A DNA stretch of 64,000 nt, taken from the NCBI RefSeq assembly GCF_002835935.1, contig NZ_PJCF01000005.1:496001-560000 (forward strand). The letters run 5' to 3'. The notes under the pieces were generated by a model that did no database searches, had not been told where the DNA came from, and saw nothing but the letters and a program-made list of their open reading frames with translations. Numbering within the stretch: position 1 is the first letter of the stretch; each line of letters opens with the position of its first letter. This DNA comes from Paraglaciecola sp. MB-3u-78 (GTDB lineage Bacteria > Pseudomonadota > Gammaproteobacteria > Enterobacterales > Alteromonadaceae). The position numbers and the translations under genes are program-made. This document shows positions 35,875-45,285 of the stretch, one piece after another.

Positions 35875-36901
35875 ACAAATAAATATTCAAGAATTACAGC
35901 CAGGCATGGTGATTGTGCGGATCACTGCGCAAAACGGGCATGTCAAAATCAAGAAGGCAGGGCTGGTCACTAGCCAAAATATGGTGCAAGGCTTGATTGA
36001 AATGGGTATCCAACAAGTGGAAATTGATCCAGACCAAACCGTTGAAGTAGACGCAAAAGTAGAAGCGCCACAGATTAAAAAATCGGCGACTCGCAGAATG
36101 CTGGAAAGCAATAAAGTCACCCATACCCGCATCGATGATGGTTTGTCAGATCAATTTCATCGCAGTTTGTATTTACCTTCTGTACAAGATATTCCATCGG
36201 CTTGGCAGTTTTATACTAAACGTTACTTGTTAGCGGCGTTTATTGCTCTAGGTGGTTTGAGCTTAGGCTGGACCTTGGCTAATTATCAGGAAATATTGAC
36301 CTTATGGAGCCTCCAGACTGATAAGCCAGTAAGGATAGTTTCTATAGCCGTTCCAACGGCCGTTGCCCCTGCGACTGAGCAACTGGATAATAAAATTGAA
36401 CCATCAGTTAAGGTTGATAACCTTCGAGATGCCAACACTGACGTCATTATAAATCCAGCTGCGCAACAGGTCGCTGGGACAGATGATATTGCAAAAAAGT
36501 CTGAGCCAAGTGACGTTGTAGCAACCATGAGTCCAGCACCTGAGCCAGATCCAGAGCCGCAAATTTCTGCTGAAGTGCTAGCGAAGTTTAGAAAAGCCAT
36601 CACCGAAGTGGCAGATTCGCCAGTTACCCCGCCGCCTGTGCCAAGTATATCTAGCAAAAATGACGTACCAAGAATTGATCAGTTACCGGCATGGGTGATG
36701 AATCGATTACCTAGTATGGCTTTTTCGGCTCATATGTATGCCTCTATCGAATCTGAAAGGTGGGTTAGAGTCAATGGCACTCGAATGGTTGAAGGCGATA
36801 AAATTGATGGCATGATTGAAATTGTCCGTATAGAACCTCAGCACGTTATCTTAAATTACTCTGGACAAACCTTTTCTATGGCGGCTCTGACGGATTGGTA
36901 G
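35867..36901 (+). CDS. gspB: GspB-like protein with an N-terminal DUF3391 domain
   Basis: 344 residues in three parts. Residues 1-65 (INIQELQPGMVIVRITAQNG, KKAGLVTSQNMVQGLIEMG) match DUF3391, normally the N-terminal domain of HD-GYP phosphodiesterases. A membrane segment follows near 122-140 (LLAAFIALGGLSLGWTLANY), then a proline-rich periplasmic linker, and a C-terminal GspB domain (ESERWVRVNGTRMVEGDKI, HVILNYSGQTFSM). GspB works with GspA in assembly of the type II secretion outer-membrane pore. The DUF3391 cap would face the cytoplasm. The start overlaps the gspA-like gene by eight bases. The convergent neighbour is a DUF3391-HD-GYP gene. Confidence 0.8.
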   Translation: MFRQINIQELQPGMVIVRITAQNGHVKIKKAGLVTSQNMVQGLIEMGIQQVEIDPDQTVEVDAKVEAPQIKKSATRRMLESNKVTHTRIDDGLSDQFHRSLYLPSVQDIPSAWQFYTKRYLLAAFIALGGLSLGWTLANYQEILTLWSLQTDKPVRIVSIAVPTAVAPATEQLDNKIEPSVKVDNLRDANTDVIINPAAQQVAGTDDIAKKSEPSDVVATMSPAPEPDPEPQISAEVLAKFRKAITEVADSPVTPPPVPSISSKNDVPRIDQLPAWVMNRLPSMAFSAHMYASIESERWVRVNGTRMVEGDKIDGMIEIVRIEPQHVILNYSGQTFSMAALTDW

Positions 36902-36939
36902 ATAACCTTCGCTCGGGTATGATCATGAATGGTTCAAAC

Positions 36940-36964
36940 CGATACCCAAGCTTGTTGGGTATCG
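36940..36964. terminator. Probable bidirectional terminator between gspB and the HD-GYP gene
   Basis: CGATACCCAA pairs perfectly with TTGGGTATCG around GCTTG. It lies between the converging 3' ends at 36901 and 36973. The plus strand continues AT-rich without a long T-run. Confidence 0.6.
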
Positions 36965-36972
36965 AGTAATTA

Positions 36973-37592
36973 TTATTGAGTAAAAAAGGACTGACGCAAA
37001 AAGACTGATAAGCGAATTCCAAAGTCATCAGGTGAAATACTACCAACAATCTCATCCTCTACTTTAGATAAGTCTAGTTGTGCTACTTCGTCTAATTTTG
37101 TGGTTAAATTATAAAAAACCATTACCACTGGCGACAGCGGCTGAAGGCGATTAAGGCGCATTACCATGGCGAGTTTTCCGCTGGCTAGTTTTACCAAAGA
37201 ACCAATAGGATTAGCGCCAATACAAACAATAAATTTGCACAACAGTTCTTTATCTAGACCCAAGTCCTCATCTTGCATTTTTTTCAAGGCATCAGCAGGT
37301 TTGAAAATATCTCGGTAGGGTCTAGAGGTGGTTAATGAATCGTAGGTATCGACAATTGCAGCCATTCTGCCGTATTGAGATATTTGTTCACCCTTCAATC
37401 CGTCAGGGTATCCTGTTCCATCAAGTCTTTCATGGTGTTGCTTAATGACTGTGAGACACACTTCATCTATACCGTCGATGGGCTCTAGGAGCTTTAATGC
37501 GATGTCTACATGACGCTGTATTCTTTGTGTTTCTTGAACAGACAAACTATCGGCCTTTTGTGTTAACAAAAGAGGCTGTTTGACCATACCTA
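36973..37592 (-). pseudogene. HD-GYP phosphodiesterase gene, 3' part
   Basis: This is the C-terminal 206 codons of a HD-GYP protein (GMVKQPLLLTQ onward), severed from its 5' part by an IS630 element. HHERLDGTGYPDGLKGEQIS is the GYP motif region and RMAAIVDTYDSLTTSRPYR follows. Such domains degrade cyclic di-GMP. Without an own start and DUF3391 domain it is unlikely to be expressed as a working protein. Confidence 0.85.
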
Positions 37593-38691
37593 TACCCAAG
37601 TTACTTCAACTTGCAGGTTTTAGTACCTGAAAGTTATCATTTATCCGACTGTTTAATATGTCAGCAATATCCGGAAGGGTGACGTTAAAAAAATGCCGAA
37701 TGTGTTGTCGAAATTCCTTTGCGCTAGAGAAATATCGATTATTGCGAGCATATTCATTCATGACTTTCCATAATCGCTCTATGGGGTTCAGATTAGGGCT
37801 GTATGGGGGCAGATAATGCAGTGTAATTCCTAATTCAGCCGCTTTGTCTTTCACCTCCTTGGAACGATGATAACCCGCCCCATCCAGCACTAAATGAAGC
37901 GTATTATTTGCTAAGTACCTCTGCTTTAGGTGCTCCATAAAATCCATGATGGTGCTGCCATTTACAGTCTCGTAATCATGCACTACCGCTTCAGCTAAAT
38001 GATTTAACCGGATCGCGCCTACAACATTCATTCGGGTGCGACTGCCTGTGGTTTCAATGGGTTTATCTACCCCTTTACGTATCCATCCAGATGTCACCTT
38101 GGTCGCTTGAGTAGGATGCACTGCATCCATGAATAAAATAGGCTCATCATCCGATACGCTATCCCGTAACGTTTCATATTCTTCGATAAACGCAGCTTGC
38201 TTTTGCTCATCAAATTTATGAGGCACACCTTTAGGCTGTTTGTAACTAAAGCCGTTTTGGTGGAGCCATTTATTTAACCCAGACACTGAATAGGTAATCT
38301 TCCACGTCTTTTGAATGTAGGCCACTATTTGATGGGTGTGTAAGTAAGTGATATCTGACAGGTGTGCAACCAATTGCTGGGTTTGCTCAGTATTTAAATG
38401 ACTGGCAGAGCCACCACCCGCAGGCTTGAGCTTCAGACGTTTGGCGTAATCACCGATATGGCGTGTAATGCTGGCTTCACTCTTACGCAAGGCTTGTGCA
38501 ATTCTAGCGACGGTCCACCCTTCACTGCGTAACAACACCGCTTTAATACGGTCACGCTCCCTTCCATCACGGGCTTTCGTATGTCTCGCTTCTAGCGCGG
38601 TTTTTTGGTCGGGTGTAAGGGAAATATCAATCATAGGTACAGCCTGATCCTCAAATCAGACAAAATCAAGCATTTTCATTGATCACGGGTA
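37593..38691 (-). mobile_element. IS630-type insertion sequence (1099 bases)
   Basis: Ends are TACCCAAGTT at 37593 and, inverted, TACCCGTGAT at 38691. Both are flanked by the TA dinucleotide (37591-37592 and 38692-38693), the normal IS630 target duplication. Removing the element and one TA restores ALLMDIGMVKQPLLL in frame, so this was a clean insertion. Confidence 0.9.
37606..38634 (-). CDS. IS630-family transposase
   Basis: 342 residues. An N-terminal helix-turn-helix pair (EGWTVARIAQALRKSEASIT, then a winged second domain ending WLHQNGFSYKQPKGVPHK) precedes the DDE core: ILFMDAVHP, LVLDGAGYH and LPPYSPNLNPIERLWKVMNE supply the three acidic residues. The protein is full length without frameshift, so the element may still be mobile. 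It lies in the same orientation as the gene it interrupts. Confidence 0.95.
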   Translation of the reverse strand: MIDISLTPDQKTALEARHTKARDGRERDRIKAVLLRSEGWTVARIAQALRKSEASITRHIGDYAKRLKLKPAGGGSASHLNTEQTQQLVAHLSDITYLHTHQIVAYIQKTWKITYSVSGLNKWLHQNGFSYKQPKGVPHKFDEQKQAAFIEEYETLRDSVSDDEPILFMDAVHPTQATKVTSGWIRKGVDKPIETTGSRTRMNVVGAIRLNHLAEAVVHDYETVNGSTIMDFMEHLKQRYLANNTLHLVLDGAGYHRSKEVKDKAAELGITLHYLPPYSPNLNPIERLWKVMNEYARNNRYFSSAKEFRQHIRHFFNVTLPDIADILNSRINDNFQVLKPAS

Positions 38692-39258
38692 TATATCCAT
38701 CAGCAAAGCACCCGCACCCAGATGTCGCAGAGTAGATTTTTCTATTTCAAGTGAACGGCCAAATATCACCATCAAGATGGCGCAGTTTATACTGTGCTCT
38801 AGAAAATATTCATCGTCCTTCTTGAGCATGGTGACGATGCCAAGGGCATCATCACAATCAAAGGCATTTCTAACAATTTGTTGGGTAATGGTATTAACAT
38901 CTTCAAGATCAGCGATTTTGCTCTTTGCTACGCGTTTAATTAAGCGCCCGTGAATTGTTTTGGCTTGGTCATGGAGATTAAGTGAATGTTTTAATTGTTG
39001 GCTATAACTTAATCCAGAAGCGTTGATATACGTGTCATCTAGGTCATCAAAGTCACTTAGTTCATCGTCAGTATCAAGGTGCGTGCTTTTAGTCAGATCA
39101 ATTTGAACTTGTAATATTCCCTTAGCAACTAGACCAACAATATCTTGCTCACTACTGATTTTCCCCGCGGAGGCGACTGCAATGTTACCCCTTTGTTTGG
39201 TCACCTTAACAATGAACATACCCGGTAAAAGTGTGTCTACATTAACCCTTTCTAACAT
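38692..39258 (-). pseudogene. HD-GYP phosphodiesterase gene, 5' part with DUF3391 domain
   Basis: From ATG 39258 (MLERVNVDTLLPGMFIVKVT; a TTG at 39291 is less likely) to the IS630 junction. The first 50 residues are DUF3391. A helical linker and the start of the HD domain follow (EHSINCAILMVIFGRSLEIE, HLGAGALLMDI). At the position where HD domains normally have the His-Asp pair (LLHDIG) this protein reads LLMDIG, so one metal ligand was lost or moved even before the IS insertion. The gene is broken by the IS element. Confidence 0.85.
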
Positions 39259-39349
39259 GTTTTTTATTTCTATAGGTGAGCAGATGTTCAAGTCTTAGAG
39301 AATTTGACTGTGCAGTCAAGTGACATTGGAATAAATATGTGCAGTTTAA

Positions 39350-39400
39350 CAAGTTGAATAATACTTTTTGGTAAAAGGCCAATACATGTTATTCAACTTG
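39350..39400. repeat. Perfect 12-base inverted repeat between porin and HD-GYP genes
   Basis: CAAGTTGAATAA (39350-39361) and TTATTCAACTTG (39389-39400) pair perfectly around a 27-base loop. No T-run follows on either strand. It could end the porin transcript or mark a short mobile sequence. Confidence 0.55.
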
Positions 39401-39484
39401 GACAATAACTGCCGGAATTTACGCTACACGCTTATAAAAAAGACAAGGGTGCAGAGCTCTCTGAGCATACATCAGTGATATCCA

Positions 39485-40603
39485 TTATAGGGTGTATTTC
39501 ACTGAGGTTTGCACATAGCTGGAGTCAAGATCTAGACCGCCGTCATCGACTACGTATTTACCAAATTCCACCCCAATTATCATTTTAGGCGTGTACTGTT
39601 TGATAAGATTAACGGCGTAATGAGAGCGATCATGTCCGAGTATATCGGTTTCGCCATTACCGTAGAATACAGTACTGCGATATTCTTCATTCCATACCCT
39701 TCTATACCCCACATACCAGGCCGTGGTTTTTTCTGCCTTAGTTTCACCGCTAACAGGGTCAATAACTATATCTGTTGCCAGCGTTGTTCCGACATATCGA
39801 CCCGACTCACCTAAGGTTAGCTGAAAACGGATATCATCTTTACCAACAGCATTTATCCTGCCAGAAAAACTTACAGCTGTGGCCGTATCATCAATCCCGC
39901 CCTGGTCGACTTTTCTAACTAAACCAGCCATACTTGCCTGGCCCCAATCGCCTTTAAAGTTATATCTAGCCACAAAATCAGGAAGACTACTATCAGGATC
40001 AGCATTCGCGCCACTGACTCCCACATTACCGGAGCCGCCGTTGCCGTCACTGTCGCCATAGGTTTGCGAGTTTTCTACGGCAAATTGCCAGTTTCCAACG
40101 CTATAGCGTATTTGTACTTGACGAATAAATCCTTCGGCCACATGGGGGCCACCAAAGTCCAGAGACTCAACTAATGCAGCTAAGGGCATAAAGGTCGACC
40201 AGGTTTGACCAATCAACCAGTTTTTGTTCTTAACAAACCCATGACGCAGTCTTGGCAGTACCGAGTTACTGATTATTTCGTTGCCCCCTCCGCCATAAAA
40301 ATCCAATTCGATAAAGCCTGTCCAGTCATCGTGAACGTAAGTCATATTAAAGCGAGTTTCTTTGATGTTTAAACCCAGTTTAGAGGTGTCTACTGCCCCT
40401 GGATTATTGCCAATCCAGTAATCTTGATAATTTAAATCGCCGCTAACATATCGTGCATCTGCTTTTATGTAGCCACCAAACACCATTTTGTCACCGTTTT
40501 TGAAGTCTACTTCAAATTCATCTGCATGTGCTACTGAGCCAAAAAGGCTGGCTCCTGTTAGCAACGCGGCAAACGCTGTGGTTTTGTTAATATATTTATT
40601 CAT
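39485..40603 (-). CDS. DcaP-like outer-membrane porin
   Basis: 372 residues. A signal peptide (TTAFAALLTGASLFGSVAHA before DEFEV) precedes a beta-barrel rich in alternating aromatic strands. VFGGYIKADARYVSGD, the FIELDFYGGG stretch, PRLRHGFVKNKNWLIGQTWS and the terminal aromatic-ended strand (SYVQTSVKYTL) fit the DcaP-like trimeric porins, which take up dicarboxylates and other small acids in Acinetobacter. There is no coiled-coil segment before the barrel, unlike some DcaP proteins. Two palindromic GACCAAGGTC sites lie 90 and 246 bases upstream. Confidence 0.75.
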   Translation of the reverse strand: MNKYINKTTAFAALLTGASLFGSVAHADEFEVDFKNGDKMVFGGYIKADARYVSGDLNYQDYWIGNNPGAVDTSKLGLNIKETRFNMTYVHDDWTGFIELDFYGGGGNEIISNSVLPRLRHGFVKNKNWLIGQTWSTFMPLAALVESLDFGGPHVAEGFIRQVQIRYSVGNWQFAVENSQTYGDSDGNGGSGNVGVSGANADPDSSLPDFVARYNFKGDWGQASMAGLVRKVDQGGIDDTATAVSFSGRINAVGKDDIRFQLTLGESGRYVGTTLATDIVIDPVSGETKAEKTTAWYVGYRRVWNEEYRSTVFYGNGETDILGHDRSHYAVNLIKQYTPKMIIGVEFGKYVVDDGGLDLDSSYVQTSVKYTL

Positions 40604-40692
40604 GTGTTTTCCAAGTGTTATTCAAGTGTGTAAGAAACGATTTTGACATTGAGCCATGACAAACAAATTGTATATAAGCTCATGGTCTATAC

Positions 40693-40858
40693 GACCAAGG
40701 TCTTAGGAGGTTAGCAAAAAGGATATTCTTCTCGTATACAGACATCTCATACCATTTCTATGTTCTGATATTTGGGAATATTGCTGGCCAAAATAAGATT
40801 GAGGGGGATTTACATGAATTAAGTAATACGCCTTAATTTGTGATGGTCGACCAAGGTC
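40693..40858 (-). promoter_or_regulatory. Two GACCAAGGTC sites upstream of the porin gene
   Basis: GACCAAGGTC occurs at 40693-40702 and 40849-40858, each followed by a CTTA/CCTA context. The motif is near-palindromic (GACC-AA-GGTC). Two exact ten-base copies 156 bases apart upstream of a porin suggest binding sites of a dimeric regulator, perhaps of the LuxR/NarL type; that assignment is inference. Confidence 0.45.
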
Positions 40859-41898
40859 CTATGGCAGAACCCAAAGACAGGGTGAAAGTTATATTTTGCA
40901 AGGGCTCAGTTTTGATATCAGACAAGGTGAGGTACTTTCCCCGTTCGGTAGAATTTCACAATCAGATGGGCACTGATGCCACACCAGATGACATTAATAG
41001 CCCCGTGATGGGGACCGTTAATGCCCGCTTTGAATCACCATTCACCGCCTAGCCCCTGCGAACAAAGCGCGGGTTTGGTCGATGCCTTTAAAGCGGCTAC
41101 CAGTATGCTAATACCATTCTATATAAAAGAGTGATCTAATTGCTCTTTCCTAATTCAGGGGCACAGCAAAATTTGCTTAATCAGGAGGCTTTGCTTCTCT
41201 CTGTGCTATCCGTGTCCTCTGCGCTACACAGAGGTAAGAAATATTAAATGACAAGATCTTTGTAGTTCGTACATCTGCCTGGAAAGATTATATTAGCGAC
41301 CCACTAAGGATACTAAATGCAGATCCAAGGGATTGGGTAAAGGTGGGCAGTAATTAAGATGGAATTATATAACAGGTTGTGCCAATAGCGGATTGGATAT
41401 TGTTGCAGACTTCAAGGTGTCTCTCATTTTATGGGCAGATAGCTGTCGACCAAAATGCTGAGTTATATATTGAATTAGGCTTAGGCTCAGTGTTTTCTGG
41501 GTCCACTGGGTGGGGGATATCACTAGGCTATTGGTTGGGGCGTATATAAGGATATTTTAAAGGCGACGATAGTAAAGAATAAATGGAATATGAGGTGGCT
41601 TGTGAGCACCGCGTATTTTTATGGACTTCATCTTAATAAACAGTGAGCCGGCTCATTAACAGGCATTTAATCATGCTATGAAATTTTTTGGCAAGGGTTT
41701 CCCAGCGAATATTCATGAAACCCTGCAGAAGGCGCTATTCTTTTGTCCCCTAAAGAAAACTTAGCTCAGTGGTTAGAAGCAGCATTTTTAGCAAAGGTAG
41801 TCAACTCTTGAGATTTCAGTCAAGACTCAGACTCATCTATAGAACGGGATTTTAATTCTAAGCTCTTTATCTTCCGATAGTTTTAACCACTGGCTAAT
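40859..41898. other. Gene-free stretch of about 1 kb
   Basis: No credible gene. A 70-codon plus-strand frame (40840-41052) has no family resemblance and no ribosome site. Near 41728-41812 a short frame encodes a protein-like tail (ILLSPKENLAQWLEAAFLAK) ending in TGA, perhaps the end of a lost gene. The words ACCATTCTATATAAAAGAGTGATCTAATTG around 41113-41142 look like intergenic repeats common in this bacterial group. Confidence 0.35.
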
Positions 41899-42915
41899 TC
41901 ACAGGGCTGAGTAGCGAATTAAATCATCTATACCAATCTTAAGTGCATTTAAAGCCGTTTGTGGCATTAGCACACTTCCGTCAGTTTCAATCACTAAACA
42001 GCTGATACAGACACGATAGGACTCAAGGGTACCGGCGCAAACCAGATATTCTTGACCTTCTTGAAGCGCCACGGTGCCACTTACCCTGACTTTGTGACTC
42101 TCTTTGATTGTCTTTAGTTCGTCGATATGGGCATCTACACTAGGCGCACCATCAAAAATATCCACTTGGCCGTTGTTTCTAAAGCCTTCTTTTTCGAGCA
42201 TCGTCAATGCAGGCTTACCTTGATCATTTGGCCGTCCAATCACTTCTCTCGCTTCCATTGGCAACAAGTTGACGTAAATGGGATGTTTCGGCATTAAATC
42301 AGCAATAAATTGATTGCCATTAAGTGCACCATACAAATCAGCTTCAGAGTAACTCATATCAAAAAAGTGTCGTCCTAGTGCTTCCCAGAAGGGAGAACGC
42401 CCATTTTCATCGAAATATCCTCGCAAATCTGCCATGACTTTATCGGGAAACCTTTCTCTAAACTCGGCCATAAACAAATAACGACTGCGTGCTAATAGTT
42501 TGCCGTTACCATTTTTTCGATAAGCATCAGTGAGATATAAAGTGGCAACTTCCGCAAATCCCTCAAAGTGATTGGTGAGATGTAAGGTTTCTACCGTCAC
42601 TTTTTTGTTTATCTGTCGACTGTACTGGGTTTGTTTATTGAGCTTGTAAGAGTAAAACTGATCGTCAATACCTAACTTAGCGATGATACTGGCGGTACCT
42701 ACTAATTTCCCTGTATCAGTGTCTTCCATGACTAACAAGTAGACTTCACTGCCCGGTTCTTTGATGGTACGGGTGATACTTTCTGATGAAAGCAATATTT
42801 TATGTTCTAAGGTTTTTCTGTCTGGGGGCAATGTTGTCATCCCGGGGGAGGCTGCCACAGCAATCTCCATAAGATGATCAATATCTACAATCTCTACTGG
42901 CCTAACAATTATCAT
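41899..42915 (-). CDS. astA: Arginine N-succinyltransferase
   Basis: 338 residues from ATG 42915 (MIIVRPVEIVDIDHLMEIAV); a frame extension to 42984 lies inside the upstream gene. The whole sequence follows AstA: PGMTTLPPDRKTLEHKI near the start, EVATLYLTDAYRKNGNGKLL in the acetyl-CoA-like site, and FIADLMPKHPIYVNLLP. AstA transfers succinyl from succinyl-CoA to arginine, the first step of the ammonia-producing AST pathway. The rest of the ast operon is not here. The start overlaps the ctlX-like gene by 14 bases, so the two are co-translated. Confidence 0.9.
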   Translation of the reverse strand: MIIVRPVEIVDIDHLMEIAVAASPGMTTLPPDRKTLEHKILLSSESITRTIKEPGSEVYLLVMEDTDTGKLVGTASIIAKLGIDDQFYSYKLNKQTQYSRQINKKVTVETLHLTNHFEGFAEVATLYLTDAYRKNGNGKLLARSRYLFMAEFRERFPDKVMADLRGYFDENGRSPFWEALGRHFFDMSYSEADLYGALNGNQFIADLMPKHPIYVNLLPMEAREVIGRPNDQGKPALTMLEKEGFRNNGQVDIFDGAPSVDAHIDELKTIKESHKVRVSGTVALQEGQEYLVCAGTLESYRVCISCLVIETDGSVLMPQTALNALKIGIDDLIRYSAL

Positions 42916-43888
42916 GGGCAACGCCTTGTTCAAGGTGAGTGAAACTAGTCTTGTCTTTTGTGGGGGGCAGATGAATACCCGCAATCATACATCTCACAGA
43001 TCCGCCGGCCAATTCTATGGTCTCGACACTTAGTGGCAATAATACTGCACTTTTTTCAATCGTGGCGATTTGATCTTGGGTGAGTGAATTAAATGCACTA
43101 CGAGATAAAACCAATATTTTCCCGGTATTTCCGGTTAGCTCGATGCAATTGCCCGCAAATTGATAAACTTGCTCAGCACTGAGGTCAATAATGTCACGAC
43201 CAGAACGACTTAAGTTGCGCACAATGTTGTCACGTTGCGTGAGGTCAGGGATCATTTGCAAACTCAGAACCGCAAAGTCGCTGCAGATGGACATAAATAC
43301 ATTGGTGTGATAAATCGGAATATCGTTTAAATCTAATGCCGAAAAAACAAAGGGTTCATAGTTAAATTGGCGACAAAAGCGTTCAAACAGTGCTGGGTTG
43401 GCGCGATTGGATGGGATCATATAGGCCACGCGTTCAAGATGATCAATAACCATGGCGCCGGTACCTTCCAAATATAAATCGTCATGTTCAGAACCTGAAT
43501 AATCAACTATTTCGCACACCTCATATTCACATTTCAGCATTTCTACTATATCGCTGCGGCGCTCTTTTCTGCGATTAGGCGCGTACATTGGATACAGCAC
43601 AACTTTACCCTCCGGATGGGTAGAAAACCAATTGTTTGGAAAGACTGAATCGGGAGTGTTATGAGATTCATCTTCAAACAAATGCACATTAATGCCACTG
43701 TTTTTAAGCAACTCAACGGCTTGCGTAAATTCCATATAGGCGCGATTAGATAGATTTGTTCCGTTTGTATCATTGCTTAGCGCTTGAAACCCATTGTCAG
43801 CCAAGGTTTCAGGATTGGGGTTAAAGTGATGGGGCCTAATCATGACTATCGAAGCCGGAGATTGCGGATTTGAGTGTGATAACGTCAT
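42902..43888 (-). CDS. ctlX: CtlX-like citrulline/arginine hydrolase (amidinotransferase fold)
   Basis: 328 residues. Members of the guanidino-group-modifying superfamily show the motifs seen here: MIRPHHFNPNPETLADNGF at the start, DSVFPNNWFSTHPEGKVVLY, LEGTGAMVIDH, YHTNVFMSI and GGSVRCMIAGIHLP, whose cysteine is the nucleophile. CtlX-type proteins are annotated as citrulline-utilisation hydrolases or arginine deiminase-related proteins. Coupling with astA, and an Lrp-type regulator 240 bases upstream, point to arginine or citrulline catabolism. Confidence 0.8.
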   Translation of the reverse strand: MTLSHSNPQSPASIVMIRPHHFNPNPETLADNGFQALSNDTNGTNLSNRAYMEFTQAVELLKNSGINVHLFEDESHNTPDSVFPNNWFSTHPEGKVVLYPMYAPNRRKERRSDIVEMLKCEYEVCEIVDYSGSEHDDLYLEGTGAMVIDHLERVAYMIPSNRANPALFERFCRQFNYEPFVFSALDLNDIPIYHTNVFMSICSDFAVLSLQMIPDLTQRDNIVRNLSRSGRDIIDLSAEQVYQFAGNCIELTGNTGKILVLSRSAFNSLTQDQIATIEKSAVLLPLSVETIELAGGSVRCMIAGIHLPPTKDKTSFTHLEQGVAHDNC

Positions 43889-44127
43889 ATAAATAATGTC
43901 TGTTCAGTGGCAATGAATAATAGGTTTTACGTAAGCCATGGTAAGCAGAAATATTGTCAAGTTCTATGGGCAAGATTGCCAGTTACCAAGCAACATTTAG
44001 CTAAACTGATAGACCCATGTTACATATTGCTAGGTGATTGAACTTTGTTCATTTTTTACGGATCACATACTTTTGATTTAACGGCATCTGACCCGTGGTA
44101 TTGGTTTGAATAGCGAGTGTTGTAAAC

Positions 44128-44580
44128 TCAGACGGTACTTAGCAAAATGCTGGTTTCGCTATTGAGTACACCGTTGGTTTCTCTTACATCCCTGAGTACC
44201 CTGTCAAACTCTCTAAGGTCGCAAACAGATAATTCGGCTATCAAATCCCACCCTCCATTGGTTGTATGTAATTTCTCAATTTCTGGGATCCGGCGTAATC
44301 TCTGTATCACTTGTGAAGTGGATTTTCCTGCCACTTCAATCATCATAATCGCCCTAAGGCTGTTGGGATCAAAGTCCTCTCTGACGCGGATCGTAAATCC
44401 CAATAACGCCCCTGATTTTAAGAGCCTTTCCAGACGATTTTGCACTGTACCCCGTGATATATTCAGTATTTCAGCTAAAACCGAGATGGGCGTTCTTGCA
44501 TCTCGCTTGAGTACTGCGATCAACTCTCGATCAGTTGAATCGAATGCAATTAGTGGGTTGGGAGTTGGGTCTTTTGGCAT
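44128..44580 (-). CDS. Lrp/AsnC-family transcriptional regulator
   Basis: 150 residues. The N-terminal helix-turn-helix (LIAVLKRDARTPISVLAEIL, ISRGTVQNRLERLLKSGAL) and the C-terminal RAM ligand-binding domain (MIEVAGKSTSQVIQRLRRIP, TTNGGWDLIAELSVCDL) identify an Lrp/AsnC regulator. It lies 239 bases upstream of ctlX-astA on the same strand and is likely to control that pair in response to an amino acid, probably arginine or a relative. The effector is inferred from context only. Confidence 0.85.
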   Translation of the reverse strand: MPKDPTPNPLIAFDSTDRELIAVLKRDARTPISVLAEILNISRGTVQNRLERLLKSGALLGFTIRVREDFDPNSLRAIMMIEVAGKSTSQVIQRLRRIPEIEKLHTTNGGWDLIAELSVCDLREFDRVLRDVRETNGVLNSETSILLSTV

Positions 44581-44835
44581 TTTAATAACTCGTTAATCTG
44601 TGGTTAAGTGATATCTGTTGAGTGGTTTCTGCTCCCCCCATTGCTGCATATCATGATATTAGAGGAGGCAATATTAACGTTCATTTAAATACCTTTAATG
44701 ATGGTTACTTTGGTTTCCAAACCTTTGAGTAACCATTTGAAGTTTGATTATCCGCTTTTTAGTATTGAGCGTTTCAAATTAGTACAAATAAACCCCTTAT
44801 TCTGAATTGTCTGAGTGGATATGGTCTATTAAGTA

Positions 44836-45132
44836 TTAGGCTAACCAACCCTTAGTTTCGGCGTTATTGGCCAGCCAAACTAAATATAGTGCAATGATGA
44901 GCACCATCATTGGCATGATACTGCCGCCTAGCCCATATACCTCAAAGGCATGAGCGATAAAAAATGCATGGAACATCTGCTCTTTTTCTGGCAGTGCCAC
45001 GATTTGCTAGGCTGTCATAGTTATTGTTATTTGTTGCATAATAAAAGCCATCACGCCCAGTAGATTCCATATGGCCATGACAATTGCCAGAATTACCAAC
45101 CACTTTGGTGCCATGGTATTGGCGTCATTCAT
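44836..45132 (-). pseudogene. Small membrane protein gene with an internal amber codon
   Basis: ATG 45132 opens MNDANTMAPKWLVILAIVMA, with a first membrane helix, and the frame stops at TAG (codon 42, 45007-45009). It continues in frame through QIVALPEKEQMFHAFFIAHA and a last helix (MPMMVLIIALYLVWLANNAE) to TAA at 44836. It resembles small four-helix membrane proteins of Alteromonadaceae annotated loosely as sugar transporter-like. The middle helices appear shortened. One nonsense codon plus internal loss make it a pseudogene. Confidence 0.55.
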
Positions 45133-45285
45133 CTGTTTTCTCTGATTATTATTTGATTTGCATACTTATGTTAGCAAATTGTTAATGGGAAGGTGAGTTT
45201 ACCTTGCTCTTGTTGAAATTTATTCCATTGATTGTCCTCAGCATTTTCTTCACACTATTGTTCAAAATAAACCTGAGTAAATTTG

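Noticed and set aside
40840-41052. 70-codon plus-strand frame
   Set aside because: No ribosome site, no family resemblance, composition not protein-like.
41761-41780. Sequence TTAGCTCAGTGGTTAGAAGC resembling a tRNA D-arm
   Set aside because: No acceptor, anticodon or T arm can be formed around it; it reads better as a short protein-coding tail.
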